DNA of 64,000 nucleotides, taken from assembly GCA_022478985.1 (NCBI GenBank), contig JAKSZP010004217.1, positions 54,514 to 118,513 of the forward strand, written 5' to 3'. Under the pieces are notes generated by a model. It worked only from the letters and a program-made list of their open reading frames with translations. It was not told the origin of the DNA and made no database searches. Shown here piece by piece: positions 22,392 to 34,989 of this stretch (position 1 is the first letter of the stretch; each line of letters opens with the position of its first letter). The DNA is from Massospora cicadina. Lineage: Eukaryota > Entomophthoromycota > Entomophthoromycetes > Entomophthorales > Entomophthoraceae. The position numbers and the translations under genes are program-made.

Positions 22392-23139
22392 GCAACTAAT
22401 TGATAGCACCATGGAAGATACACCAATTGATAATTTTACCCTCTGGATGCACAACAGAAATTGGGAAGAAGATTATTAAATGGGAAGTCCATTCATTGTC
22501 ACATCTGAAGGACTCAAAGAAAATATATTGAGATTACCAAATCTCATCTTCTAACCTAAATTTCCAACAAAGGAGTCATGAGTTACTTAATTGAGTCGTC
22601 AAAGTAGGAGAAAGAGCCTGCCACAAAAGGTCAAACGCTGTGGACAGGACTCTCATGAACCTATATGAACCCTGTGCTTTTCATGAGAGTTATAGGTTAA
22701 GTGAAAATCTATTTCATTATTTAATGCGATTCATACACCCTGAATTCTATCATAATGCACATTTACAAGGAGTCCATAAGTAGGACCTCCACCATCATAT
22801 CATTACCAAAGGGCCTTGCGGATGGCCTACAAGAAGGTATATAATTTAGCATCACAAAGTATTGGGAAATACACCGTTTAATCAAAGCAAACTGCTCCTA
22901 CATTATTCAGCTCCATAATCAATTGGGACTATTGAGACCTGTGTTACCAAGTATATGGAGGAAGCTATGAAGCTTCTCTGAAAAGAAATCTAGGAGTTTA
23001 ACAAAAATACTAAGAGACTGCTTGATGCCTTCTCCAAAGAGCTTTGATGACAAGAAATCAAATCTAATTGCAAAATGTAAGCCCAAGCTTCCACAAGCCA
23101 TCACCAGGATGAAAATAGATTAAGTTCCTCAAAGCCCAG
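22392..23139 (+). pseudogene. Element E gag leader, 5' part, cut by element D
   Basis: Heavily stopped reading from MEDTPIDNFTLWMHN (about 22412) onward. Another frame near 22730-23110 reads MRFIHPEFYHNAHLQG, then YMEEAMKLL and NKNTKRLLDAFSKEL, a helical charged stretch. It resembles the helical leader of B (NTKRFMMELAEWVEAL) in position and character. It ends where element D is inserted at 23139/23140. Confidence 0.45.
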
Positions 23140-23605
23140 TGTTAATTCTTGGCGTTTAAGATCAATTCCGGCGAGTTGGTTTTGCACAGGGTATGAGCCA
23201 CTGAGCAACCAAATTGTACGATATGAGGATTGCCAATTTATAATAATACTTAATAAAATATGTATGGAGCTATCGTCCCTTATTTTGACCTTTATTTTAA
23301 TACTAACTGCAAACTTATCTGCGCAATCTCCTTTCTTCTAGAAACCTCTAAACCTTTAACATCCATCAGACTCTTTATATCTAGGTTCCCCTGCCGGATG
23401 TATCCTCAGCTTGGTACTCTTCTATTCATCTTCCCTTTTCGACTTACTCTCATTTGTATCAAATCTCAGCATAAATCCTCTTGATTTGCCGAATGCCTCA
23501 TTTCTCAGCGCTTAAATTACCAGTACCAGTTTGATTCCAGCGGATTCCATACATTCCGCCATATTGACTTAGAGCTTATCGTCCAGTCATATTAGATTTG
23601 CAACA
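23140..23605 (-). repeat. Element D 3' LTR
   Basis: 466 bp; plus strand TGTTAATTCTTGGCG...TTGCAACA. Very similar to 28850-29312 (for example AACCTCTAAACCTTTAAC and GCGCTTAAATTACCAGTAC). Confidence 0.93.
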
Positions 23606-23630
23606 TTACCCCCTCCTTGACTGGATGATA
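23577..23630 (-). promoter_or_regulatory. Element D polypurine tract within an inverted repeat
   Basis: TATCGTCCAGTCA (23577-23589) and TGACTGGATGATA (23618-23630) pair at 12 of 13 positions. The 28-nt loop holds the LTR end and the complemented tract TTACCCCCTCCT. Confidence 0.75.
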
Positions 23631-23639
23631 GGTTCTTAC

Positions 23640-26600
23640 TGTTTGTATGCTCAAAGGAACTTAGAGTGGACTCAGTTGATAACCTGACCCCCAGTGGGTT
23701 CCTTAATTGTGTAGACATCCATGCCAGTCTTCTCAATAATCTCAAATGGGCTGACCCAAATGTCAGAGAGCTTATTTTTTTTTGTCCAAATCCATGCTGG
23801 TTGTGGAATAAAACATAATACCCTACAGCGAACAATGGAAGTCTGCTCCAGCGCTTCTGGTTGGCCACCTGGTCACGAATTTTTTAGCCAAACTGGTGGA
23901 GTAGGCTTCCATTTGCAACTTGATCAATGTATCCGTGAGTTGCTTCAGATATCGCTGAGGATTCACACCACCAGTGTCCTCTACACATGAAAATAGCAAG
24001 GTTGGCAGAGACGGATGTTGACCATACATCAGTTGAAATGGGCTCTTACCAGTGGACAAATGATAGCTAATATTGTATGCAAATACAGCTGTGGGTAGAA
24101 GGGCGCTCCATTCTGAGGGCCAATCATTTACCAATTTATGGAGGATGTTCACTAAGGTTCTGTTAACCAGCTCCACCATTCCATTAGACTCCAGATGATA
24201 TGGGGTGGTCAAAACCCCACAGATCGCCATCAACTCATTCAACTTTGGCAGAATGTGCAAAGTGAAATTGGTTCTGTTATCCGTTAAAATGAATTGTGGG
24301 CAGCCGTGTCACTGTACAACACAATCCATGATGAAATTGGCAGTAGTGACCGCGCCCAAATCGTTGATGGCCCTGGCCTCCACCCATCAAGTCAGATAAT
24401 CTATAGTGATGATAATATACTTAAATAGATTGGTACTAGTTGGCAGAGGTCCTACTACATCAATAGAAATGGTGTGCCAGGCGAACTGGGGTTTGACCAG
24501 CTGGTATGTGGTTCTCTTGTAAAATGGTTTTTCCACTTGACACTGATGACAACAACTAATTGTTTCTAATATGTCATAATGCATGCTCCAAGTAGTATTG
24601 TGGTCACAACATCTCCAGTGTTTTCCACAATCCTCCATGACCTACATCCCATTGAGCATCCATAATTATTGCCGGTTGGGCCAAAGGCTTAAGGAAACTC
24701 AACGTCATGTCACCAATCCGCTTATATAGTTCTCCCCACATAGAAAGGTATCCGCCCTGAGTCCATTTAGTACCTTGATAACATATGGTGGATCATCCTG
24801 GTATTTATTTACCACCATCTTCTCATACATTATGCCAGCTAGATCCGCTGTGATTGCAACTGTTGGCAGCCTAGAGAGACAATCCACATTTTGATGTTTA
24901 CTCCCAGTTGATGCAAAATTTTGAAATCATATGATTGCAGTTTCAACGCCCAACGTGAGAGCCATCCCTCCTGTTCACAAAGATTCTGTAGCCAGCGCAA
25001 GGAAGCGTGATCTGTTAATACTTGAAATCTTGCCCCATGAAGATGTACTTGAAACTGCTTATAAGCATAAATTACCGCTAAACATTCTCACTCAGTAACA
25101 GTTTAGTTCTGTTTATGACAGTTCAAACTTTGATTACAGAAGGCAACAGGATGCTCCATGCCATCATCATCCTTCTGAGATAATACTGCCCCTATAGTGA
25201 AGAGCGAGGCATCCATTTGCACTATGAACAGCTTATCAAAGTTGGGGTATTTCAAAATGGGTGCGCTTACTAATGCGGTATGCAATACATTGAAAGCATT
25301 CTGGCATTATTCTGTCCAATTGAAAGAAGTGTTTTTTCTTAATAGCTCGAAAAGCGGGGCCCCAATGCAGCTGAAATTGGGAATGAACTGTCAGTAATAC
25401 CCAACTATTCTCAAAAACTACTTGAATGTCCTGCTTATTCACTGGGTGAGTCATCTTGCTTATCACTTCTACTTTAGCTGGCTGCGGTTTAAGCCCATGT
25501 GAATCCACAACAAACCCAAGGTATTCTAATTTCTCCTTAAAGATTTGGCACTTTCAAGGCTTAATTTTGATATTAGCAGCGGCGAGGCGCTGAAACACTT
25601 GCTTTCAAGTGGTCTAGGTGCTCTGTAAATGTCTGCAAAAACACATTAATGTCAACAAGGTAAACTAAGATTCAGGACAGCTTTAAATCAACTAAAATTG
25701 TATCCATGGAACGCTGGAATGTAGCCGGAGCATTACACAACCCTTGTGGCATGTGCATCAGCTGGAACAATCCTCTCAAGGTGATGATCACACATTTCTC
25801 CCCAAACCATTAATGGCAATTTGATCTGCCAATACCCCAAGATCAAATCCATGGCGGATTTATAGTTCACCCTGCCCAATTGGTCTAATGCATCATCAAT
25901 CTGTGGAAGAGGGTAAGAATCCTTCTTTGTTACATTATTGAGTTTACAATAGTCAATAACCACTCAGTTCATGCCACCCTTTTTTTACAATAAGCACAGG
26001 TGACACCCATGGACTGTTCAATGGCTCTAACATTCCTTGCTCAATAAGTTTATTTAATTCATTGGAGACAACCTCTTCCGCTGCTTTTGAACATTTAATA
26101 GGTCATGAACAAATTGGAGGGTGTTCCCCCGTGTCTATCTAATGTACCACCCCTTGAGCGCACCCCAGGTCATGATCATCATTAGTGAAAATATACAAAT
26201 ACTTTTCAAATAAGGCCATAGCCTTATATTGCTGTTCTGACTATAATCCTGTGAGTGATTCCCGTGGTACTACAGTCAGTACGCCAAATGAGGAGCGAGA
26301 TGGTAGTCTGAAATCTTCCCATGAGCCAAAGTCATAAATACAATAAGCTTTCCTGATAGGGACGAAGTGTAGGTAAGCCACCACTTGGTGCCGCCAGATT
26401 GTTATTGCCTTCCTCTGTAAATTCGCTAGCAGCACTTTCACCTCCCCATTCCCAGGTAGCAGTAACCCTGGAGACACATGTGGTTCAAGCCATGTGTGCT
26501 GATGAGGCGACATAATTTATCCATAAAGCCCCTTAGGGACATCGATTTCAAGCCCAGTCCCTGCTATGCTCTGGTGTCCAGATGGTAGGCTCAAAGCGTG

Positions 26601-27516
26601 CATTGCCTGAGACGGAATCCCTTCATAATTGTATATCTGGTTGGGGAGGATCCTGGTCTGATGACTCAATTTGCCAATAATAAACAGGAATCACTCCGTC
26701 ACTGTATGCTAGATTGATCTGATCAGAGTGGACTGGATCCGTTGGGATTCCACCAGAGGAAAAATATACTGAAATTTGTTGACTAAATATGGTAAGAGTT
26801 TCTTCCACCATATCTATCACAACGCCAAATTACCTCATGAAAGCCGCGCCAGTTAACATATTTTAGTGGTTGTTTGGCAAAACCACCGCTGGAGCAGACA
26901 CCTGGACTGATCCAAATTGTAGAGGCAACGCGCTATATGCTACTTCAAACACAGTGCTGTGCATTCCTGCGGTCCCATATACTACATGATAGTCCACATC
27001 TGGTTTCAACATAAGTTTAGCCACCAACCGAGTGGAGACTATGTTCACAGGTGCTCCCATGTCTATGATAGCGCGGATTTTTGTGTTTTGAACGAATATG
27101 TCGCAATAAGTACATTCTGAGTAAGAAGAATCATTGGTGTGTATTGCATGTACTTTCAAGGGCTTTGTGTTACTAAAAAAGGAAGAAATGCCCTTGCCAA
27201 CTTGAGGATACTCACTAGCGATTTTCTCTACTGGAATGGCTATGGTAACCCCTACTAAAGGAGTGACGTTCAGTGAAGGATCCAGTTTGCTAATGCCAGT
27301 CTGTTCCAGGATCTGCCATGCATATGGCTTCTGCACATCCTGGTGAAGCTCGGCCTGATGGGATGAGCCTTTAATCATGGAAGTGGAAGCAGGGGTATCC
27401 AATGAAAGCTTCTGGTATAACACATCATCCGATTGAGGGTTAATTTCTACCCAAAAAGATGTTTGGGGATTGTTAGGGACAAGTGAATTGGACTCAGAGG
27501 AGTTAGAGCATCCCAT
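23640..27516 (-). pseudogene. Element D pol: protease, dUTPase-like, RT, RNase H, integrase
   Basis: ATG at 27516 lies five bases past the gag TAG. The first 217 codons are open and include AIIDMGAPVNIVS (Asp 27061-27063). The dUTPase-like domain is at 26350-26600. RT has its active site at 25651-25662, reading Y-L-V-D (first Asp to Val). RNase H includes FIVQMDASLFTIGAVLSQK (about 25200). Integrase includes the zinc-binding C-H-Q-C-Q-V near 24560, SIDVVGPLP near 24450, LTDNRTNF near 24280 and ESNGMVELVN near 24180. All three catalytic acidic residues of the integrase remain. Stops and shifts occur near 26860, 26620, 26240, 25500, 25085 and 24890. Confidence 0.88.
26350..26600 (-). other. Element D dUTPase-like domain
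   Basis: Reads GTGLEIDVPKGLYG, stop, IMSPHQHTWLEPHVSPGLLLPGNGE, VKVLLANLQRKAITI. It is almost identical to B over 26390-26580, including the absent catalytic Asp/Tyr in the motif-3 position. Confidence 0.7.
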
Positions 27517-27518
27517 CT

Positions 27519-28710
27519 CTACTCTGCTTGAGCTTTTCCCTGCTCAATTATCCTAGTTGGCATTGCATACACATGTGGTTGACTAGGGAAATTGGCTGCA
27601 TAATGCCCTCTTTGTCCACACTGGAATCAAGTGTTCATAAAAGGTGCGCGTCTATAGTTTGGGGCGGAAGACCCAGGCAAATAATTGCCAGTAAGGTTCC
27701 AAGGTTGCGGACGAACTGGGGAAGCATACCTGGGCTGGAAAGAGTATTTTGACTCATGTGGGGGATGACTACATCCCAGCGGCTGATAACCCAGTCGCTG
27801 CGACCTATATCCTGCAAGGGTTGAAGCGGGGGCAACAGCAATTTTTTGGGCTACGTTGGGGGCGCTGTTCATGGCAGAGAGCCACCGTAAGGAGTTCATG
27901 ATCCAAATAAGTCTGGTATCCCCATCCAACACATGGGACATAGCGTTATATAGTTCCCAATATGGTTTGACAGCCACCGTCATCACTATACTTACATCTT
28001 CAGTGGTTAAGATATTGGACCCAAGCAGAACGTGTGCTTCCACCAAAAACCGCTCAGCAAATTCTGACAGAGTTTCTTTTTGGTCAAACTGTATAGTCAT
28101 AAAGTTGGCTTTTCGTTGACACATCTTGGTAACGCCCCTGAAAAGCCAAATGATAATTGCTTTTACTTGTGCATAAGATACCAAGCTGTTGGGAAGATAA
28201 CAGGTCGCCTGATCAGCGCTTTTCACATCTAAAGCAGACAGCAACAATTTTGCTTTTTGTCGATCTGTAGCTCCTTCCACAGCGAATTCAAACCACTTAA
28301 AGTAACCGTGTAGGTTCCCATCATGACTGAAAGGAGTTAATTTCTCAATATGAATGAATTCGCTTTTCTCTGGTTTCCTGCTTTAAAGGGTAGGCGAACT
28401 GTTGTCAGAGTGACTATGGGAACCATTCCTTGATGCATTATTACACAGCTGGCTGGATGGACTTAAACCTGTCAAGAAGGAATCAGGAGAGGTGGTGTCA
28501 CATGGGGGGTTCACTGTACCACCCGATGGATATTCATTTGTTGATCCATAACATTTTTCCCCTGAGCTGCCACTAACTACCCCATTTCCCCCAGCTTTGG
28601 TATGCTCCACGAACTGTTTGTTGATCAACTGTTGCAACGTTTCATATTGTTGTTGCAATTTCTGACGGACTCCCCTTTCTTCATTCAGTTGCTGTTCCAC
28701 AGCTTGTATT
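27519..28710 (-). pseudogene. Element D gag: coiled coil, capsid, zinc knuckle
   Basis: From 28700, MEQQLNEERGVRQKLQQQYE is a strong coiled coil, followed by a Ser/Gly/Asn linker to a stop at 28383. After a shift the capsid begins near 28330 (GYFKWFEFAVEGATDRQKAK). It stays open for 217 codons to a TGA at 27627-27629, which replaces the first knuckle Cys. The knuckle then reads F-Q-C-G-Q-R-G-H-Y-A-A-N-F, so its last Cys is also lost. The gag frame ends at a TAG complementary to 27519-27521. Confidence 0.88.
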
Positions 28711-28830
28711 CATGATAAAACTTCTTTGTTTATATACTGCAAGCAGGTTTGCTGTCAGAATAGAGGAGGACTCCTCATTGTAGAGTAATTGGCTTTCTGG
28801 TTGTTTTTCAACTATAGTTTTTTAGTGGGC

Positions 28831-28848
28831 CCCCTGTAGTGAGCACCA
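28831..28848 (-). promoter_or_regulatory. Element D primer-binding site
   Basis: The plus strand CCCCTGTAGTGAGCACCA is the exact complement of the family site TGGTGCTCACTACAGGGG, one base from the LTR. Confidence 0.85.
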
Positions 28849-28849
28849 C

Positions 28850-29312
28850 TGTTAATTCTTGGCGTTTGATCTCAATTCCACCAAGTTGGTTTTTCACAGG
28901 GTATGAGCCACTGAGCAACCAAATTGTATGATATGAGGATCGCCGATTTATAATAGTACTTAACAAAGATGTATGGAGCTATCGCCCCTTATTTTGACCT
29001 TTATTTTAATATTAATCTCAGACTTATCTGCGTGATCTCCCTTCTTCTAAAAACCTCTAAACCTTTAACTTCCATCAGACTCTTTATACCTAGGTTCCCA
29101 GCTGGATGTATCCTCAGCTTGGTACTCTTCTATTCTGCTTCCCTTTTGACTTACTCTCATTTGTATCAAATCTCAGCATAAATCCTCTCAATTCACCAAA
29201 TGCCTCATTTTGAAGCGCTTAAATTACCAGTACTGGTTTGATTCCAGCAGATTCCATACATTACGCCATATTGACTTAGAGCTTATCATTCAGTCATATT
29301 GGAATCGCGACA
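28850..29312 (-). repeat. Element D 5' LTR
   Basis: 463 bp; plus strand TGTTAATTCTTGGCG...ATCGCGACA. Partner of 23140-23605. Confidence 0.93.
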
Positions 29313-29317
29313 CCCAT

Positions 29318-30622
29318 CTAGAACAATACCTAAAACAGAATGACAGCTGAAGGCCCATTTAACCTCCAAGACTTTGTAATTATCTCAAAATATCATTATT
29401 AAGCATGCCATATCGAACAGTATTTAGCAAATTATGTGACACAGGCGTCTATTCTTTCCATTACCATGCAACTCAACAAATTCTAGTGACAAAAGATGCA
29501 TATCCCCCAGTCAAAAGGATATTAACAAATTCTTTCTTTGTCCTAATAAGGCTGAGAAACGCTGGAATAATTTTACTGAAGAGTTAAAAACAAAGACTGA
29601 CAAGCCTCCTCAGAGCACCAAAAGCAATTATATGAATGAAAACTTAAATAGGCGCATCAAAATATTAGAAAGATGAGAACAAGCCATTGGGAACCTACTG
29701 CTAATCCGCTCACCAACAAATTCATAATGTGAACATCTGTGTTAAGAGCTTTGAGAATGATAAAACAATACTGAAAGAAGAATCAATCTGCTGGATGGTA
29801 CGCCAATAATTACCCCGATGGAAATGAAACAACATCTTAATCCTCTCTAGAACCAAATATGTCAACTCAAATGGCAAGTTGAACTGAGCAATGTAGAAAC
29901 CAAATTTACCAAATCCGAAGCTCCTGGAGTATAGTTCATTACAGGATTGGAGGCCACTACATTTAAGCCCACGTTCATTGACAATTTTACACCTGGTGAA
30001 AGAAGTATCACATTTTTTCTATAAATTATGAAGCTATGATGGAAGGTGCAACTGTTAATTAAAATTTTAGACATATTTTATCTTGTTTACCCCTATATGG
30101 CTCAAAAGGTTAAGATGTCTCAAATGGAAGACCTGCATACCTGGAGAGAAGTGAAAAAGGCTCTCATTAAAGAATTTAGATCAAAGCAGAGCCTGAGTAT
30201 GAATAAACAGGAAATAAAAGAATTTTTTATGCCAGAATAAAGCCCTTCTCCAAATCTTCTGATGGCTTTTATATAGAGGCCAAACACAGTTGACCTTGGA
30301 ATAGCTAACTTTGGACAATGACATAGCCACCGTTGTTGCTTTTTAACATAGTAACTCATACCTAGCCATGCACATCACGTCATTCAAACGGAGCTTCAAT
30401 TATGTCTTGGATACTAACAAAGCCCTACTCGATGTAGTTGAAATACACAAGACAGAGACCTCCCTAAAGGCCTCCATGAAACACAGAGTATATACTGTGG
30501 AGGAAGCAAAACCTAATATAAGGCCAATATGTAAATACTTTAAGAAGAATAGCCATACTGTGAAATTTTGTTATAAGAAGAACCCTACCCCTGATGAGCA
30601 GGGATTAGGAAGGTCACCTTAG
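29318..30622 (+). pseudogene. Element E gag capsid and zinc knuckle
   Basis: Resumes after D. Pieces read TFIDNFTPGERSITFF (about 29970), MAQKVKMSQMEDLHTWREVK and KALIKEFRSKQSLSMN (30096-30237), then a C-terminal part ending in a knuckle at about 30523-30570. The knuckle has the form C-x2-F-x4-H-x4-C, so its second Cys is Phe. W-R-E-V-K-K-A-L-I-K-E-F is typical of Ty3/gypsy capsid. Stops between the pieces disable it. Confidence 0.65.
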
Positions 30623-30989
30623 GCTAAAATACCTCTAAAGCTGACTGACCCAAAGTACCTGAAAGCAAAACTTTGAATATCGCTCATCTCACTTGCATTG
30701 AGAACAAACCTTACGACGACTCTGAAGGGGTAATGAGGATAAAGGTTATTAAATTTTAGTTCATCCACTTAGCTCATCAGTCAGGATCACTTGAACGCCA
30801 AGAATCTTGGTGACACACATGTTCCTGAAGACTAATACTTCAAATAGGACTTTGGGTGCTTTCCATGGAGATCAAGAGCAAGTATCCCAAGACTGCCCAT
30901 AGGCTTGATGCAACGCTTTTCCTCAAAGAGATGTTAGCTTTTCCAACAAAGTTTAAAAAACCATTACCAAAGTTGAAGTGGTAATTAAG

Positions 30990-32936
30990 AAGGTCTGAGT
31001 TATGCTATTTTAGATATGAGATCCTTTATCAATGTTGTTTCTCCCTGACTAATCAAGAAGATCAAGCTCGCCTGAGACCTTAATCACTTAAGAGTATAGT
31101 AGTGTTGTTCTAAAAATACCTAGATGATAGTTGCATACTCATATCTCCAATCCGAGTTGTCAAATTAGTGTTTTCACCTCCTGAGTTGCCGTTGATAACA
31201 GTCAATATGATATACTCATTGGATATAATTTATTCTTAATATGAAGGAGTTATAATCTGAAAGAAGGATACTTATTATTACATTCTATAAAGTTCCCTTG
31301 TACAGGATAATAAAAACTCCAGCAAGAAGGATTACACTTGTCTGGACAAGTACCATGCTACTGCTTTACTTTGCGATATTCTACTTCTGCAAGAATCATG
31401 AAAATTATACCCAGCTCAGTAGATGCAGCAGAGGCCATACCATTTTATGCCACTTAGGAGGTGAAAGTTAAACCAGGATAACAAAAAGTAGTTTCCTCAA
31501 ACATAACCCTGAGTATACTCCTGAACTGATTGCTACATATCACTAGTGTCAATGGAGTAAGTTGGGTTTAACCAAGAGTTTTTCAGGAGATCTCAATACA
31601 AATAATCAGCGTCCCATTTAGCTACTACTTGGGAACTTAGCCAACAAGTATATCCTAGTCATGAAACGTAAAGAAACTGGAAGAGTCAATTACTTCCCAT
31701 TGATGAAATAAACAAGGTACATTTTATTTATGCTCACCTTAATTTTGGCCTACCCGCTGACAATTTAATTTTCATTATCCCTCAAGTCCGAAATCCAACG
31801 AGATAAGTCATGAGGAACTTGAGAAAGTGCACCAATTACTTGAAGATTATCAGGAAGTTTTTGCACGTCATATGTCAAATTGGTTACATACAAGACTGGA
31901 CACATATTACTCAACGTAGGATACATAAAACCTATTTAATCAAAGCCATATAGGAAGTTGAAGGTAGAGGAGCAATTCTGAGGACCAAACAAGCAATTTA
32001 TGGATTTCAGCTTACCTGTGCCCTTCCAGAGTCCATGGTCATCCCTGCTGCTGCTCATAAAGAAGAAGAACTATGGTAATAAAATATATTTTTGGATTAC
32101 AGGAAGCTAAACAGCCTCACTAGTAAGTACAGCTATCCAATTCCATAAGTTTGATGATGCTCTGGCCTGACTCTCCAGCCCAATGTCTTCTCACAAGATG
32201 GACCTCGCCATCAGTTATGGAAGATGAATTTATCATCAGAAGGCTAAGAAAAGGAGCGTTGATAAGCACATAAAGATTATTCCCCACCTACTTAGATCCC
32301 TCAGGGATTATGCAATGCTCCCATCTCATTCCAATTGGTGATGGATCATATCATGCAAGATCTTATACTCAGTTTTGTAACTTTTAATTAGATGACATAA
32401 CGGTGCTTTCCAAAACCTTTACCCATCATCTAGACCACCTAAAGTCATTTTTTAATGACTGAGAGAGAGCCACTAAACTAAAACCTGAAAAGTGTAACAA
32501 TTTCTATCAGAACTTAAGATTTTAAGACATGCAATCTCAGGAAGGGTAGACCCTTGTAAGATAAGGTTAAAGCAATTTCAGAGATATCTAAGCTGAAGAG
32601 CCTTTGAGACAAACAGGTATTCTTTGGAATGATGGGATATTGCCATCAATTTATCCCTTACTTTGCCTAAAACACTAAACCTCATGTCTGACTGCTTGCC
32701 AAGACACCCCTTTGATATGGTGAATAGAGCAATGAGCTGCATTTTAGTCAATAAGAAGTTTGTTGAAAAACGTCTGATACTATAAAATTTGGACTATGAG
32801 AAGCCATTCATCCTGTTTACTGATGCCTCTAACTTAGCCATAGGCGCCATCCTTCTCAATAGGAAGAGTATGTCAATTACCACATGGTGTACTTTTATAG
32901 CTAAAAGACTTTTACAAAGCTGTATGAAATTATCGC
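30990..32936 (+). pseudogene. Element E protease, dUTPase-like remnant, RT and start of RNase H
   Basis: The protease block AILDMRSFINVVS is at 31004-31042, with Asp 31013-31015 followed by Met and then Arg where Gly is expected. A stretch at about 31450-31530 (KPG-stop-QKVVSSNITLSI) resembles the middle of the dUTPase-like domain. RT is recognisable from EELEKVHQLLEDYQEVFA (about 31810) to LDDITVLSKTFTHHLDHL (active-site Asp pair 32391-32396). RNase H starts FILFTDASNLAIGAILL at about 32812. It is interrupted by solo LTR N at 32937. Confidence 0.7.
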
Positions 32937-33607
32937 TGTTAGAATTTTTGGGGTTTTTTTAAGCTCACTATGCGTTTAAGGCATAAAAATCCACCAAATA
33001 GGGGATTAAACTGCAAATAATATTAAAAATAAATAGATACTAAAAAGTAGAAAGTTATGTTTTTATAGTTTTTATTAGAAGCTGTGTGGGTAAGAAATGA
33101 ACCCCTTAATAATTTGATAATGAGTATTTAAGTTGTCAAGGCATAAAGTTTGAATTACTTGGTAAAATCTAAATTAACAAATATTAGAATTTGACCTATT
33201 AAATCAGTCAAGACTCACCTCACATTTATGAAATGGTCAATCATGGATAAGTAGTATCAATTCTATGAGGTAAGGTTTTGATTTATTTTTCTCCAATCAT
33301 TTGATGTAGAAATATTTACATCTGGAGAGGCCACCTCCAACCCTATAAGAGGGGCCAGTCTCCGCAGTGTTGTTTGTATTAGCTGTGTATTATGAAGGGG
33401 AGAGACTTCAGATGGGATCCCCAGATTCATCTGAGGATGGAGTAATTTAACTGCCCAAACGTATGTTATTTGCCTGAGTGATAATAGAAGTGTTACCCAA
33501 AGTTCAAGGGGTTCCACCAGGAATCAACCAGTGTCTTTTGGCTGATTTTATCAGCATTTACCTCCAAACCACTCTTTTATGTACATCACACTTGTAATTG
33601 TCCAACA
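32937..33607. repeat. Solo LTR N inserted in element E RNase H
   Basis: 671 bp, TGTTAGAATTTTTGGG...GTCCAACA, lying exactly inside E's RNase H reading between KLYEI and VMEEKCLAVF. Flanks ATCGC (32932-32936) and ATGGC (33608-33612) match at 4 of 5 positions. It has no interior, so it is the product of LTR-LTR recombination. No other copy occurs in the window. Confidence 0.75.
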
Positions 33608-33612
33608 ATGGC

Positions 33613-34095
33613 GTAATGGAAGAAAAGTGCTTAGCTGTTTTCCTGGAAGTAAGTTCTTTCCTTGGCCTTTCCTGCATGGTAAAAATTAACAGTTATGAAA
33701 GACAACGCTTCTCTAAAGTGACTGCAAAACATGTAAGAGTTTACAGGAAGAATAATTCATTGGGCCCTCAAGCTTCAAAACTATGACTTAAATATCATCC
33801 ACCAAGGTGGAATGAAGCACATGAACAAAGATAGATTGACAAGATTGGACTAGCTATACAAAAACATTAGAGAAGCTAAACAGTTACATGACCTACTCAT
33901 GAGGACAGCCTCTTGGGAGAACGAAGATAAACCATTTCAGAAGATTCTCAATTGTCACTTTTAAGCTTTGGAGGTGCTCAACGGATTAATAACAAGAAAG
34001 TTGTAATTGACTGACTACCTTACTTGTAACCTTCAGAATGGGCATCATTTATAATGGAAGCCCATAATATCTTAGACATGGAGGATCCAGGATAA
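33613..34095 (+). pseudogene. Element E RNase H end and integrase start
   Basis: After N, the reading VMEEKCLAVFLEVS supplies the RNase H Glu motif. KLQNYDLNIIHQGGMKHMNK (about 33771-33830, one base shift) is the C-terminal RNase H block. A few decayed integrase codons follow (MEAHNILDMEDPG, about 34050-34090) before element F begins at 34096. Confidence 0.7.
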
Positions 34096-34880
34096 TGTGA
34101 CGGTTGAGGGTTTCCCTAAACATCACATTGCCCTGATCTTTGCTAAGACAGGACAAGCTGATGTGGAAGATAGAAGGGGTGAGAGAGCATTAGGCTTTGC
34201 TAGACCCCAGGTTGGGACTGTAACTGGGGAAAGACGGCGGTTAGATGTTTCTTCAGGCCTGGGGTTGAACCAAATTGGTTTTGAAGTGGATGATTTCTAG
34301 GTTAAAGATGGATTCAAATCAGAATTGGAACATTTCTGGGTGTGATGGATCAGCCACTACAGAAATTAATCTAACCTAAAACAATTGAGGCTTGCTTAAA
34401 GCATAAATCAAAAGACCTCGTGTCAAGCATGATGGAAGGTCTTGATCTATGCTTGCAGCAGAGAGCTATAAGTGTAGGGACTTGAGAATAGGAGATTCTC
34501 TAATTCCATTTTATATCAACTTGCCTAAAATATATCTAATAAATACGTTCTTGAGCATTAATTATTTTTATTATTGTCTCATGAGGTTTATATTGTAATA
34601 TTTAGTCTAACAGCGGCCATGTTTGAATATAGAAACAGGAGATAACCTTGAAAGCGAGTTTGGGAAGGCCATTGCCTCCCTATACACCCTGTCTTGGTGT
34701 CAGGGCATGTTGCTTATGTAAGTATACTCGCAACTGTCCTCCAAGGAGTGTTTGTCCATGGTGCTTGTAGCGCACGCACCAGAAGAATGGTTTCAGGGAC
34801 CTTGTCCGCCCTTTGGTCATTGACTTTGGTCCTGCTTCCCAATTCCTTAGTGACTCATTGGAAGGAGCTGGTGCGTTACA
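34096..34880 (+). repeat. Element F 5' LTR
   Basis: 785 bp, TGTGACGGTTGAGG...GTGCGTTACA; same length as 39181-39965. The first 300 bases differ from the 3' LTR at about 13% and the rest at about 5% by hand count. No TGG-type primer-binding site follows; the next bases are TTAAACGAAACTC. Confidence 0.93.
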
Positions 34881-34989
34881 TTAAACGAAACTCATTTACA
34901 TTCCTGTCATTGTAGTGGCAAGCAAAAAGAGGAGCCGTGATCTGTTGTATTCCATGTGTGGTATCACTATACCGCAAGTCTTTTAATGG

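Larger units (their letters stand above)
23140..29312 (-). mobile_element. Element D: Ty3/gypsy LTR retrotransposon nested in E
   Basis: 6173 bp on the minus strand, LTR to LTR, closest to B. Flanking 5-mers CCCAG (23135-23139) and CCCAT (29313-29317) are a target duplication with one change. It is about 1.2 kb shorter than B, because most of the gag leader is deleted at about 28756. Gag is open for 217 codons and the first part of pol for another 217 codons, so D is better preserved than A or B. The RT active site reads Y-L-V-D. Confidence 0.92.
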
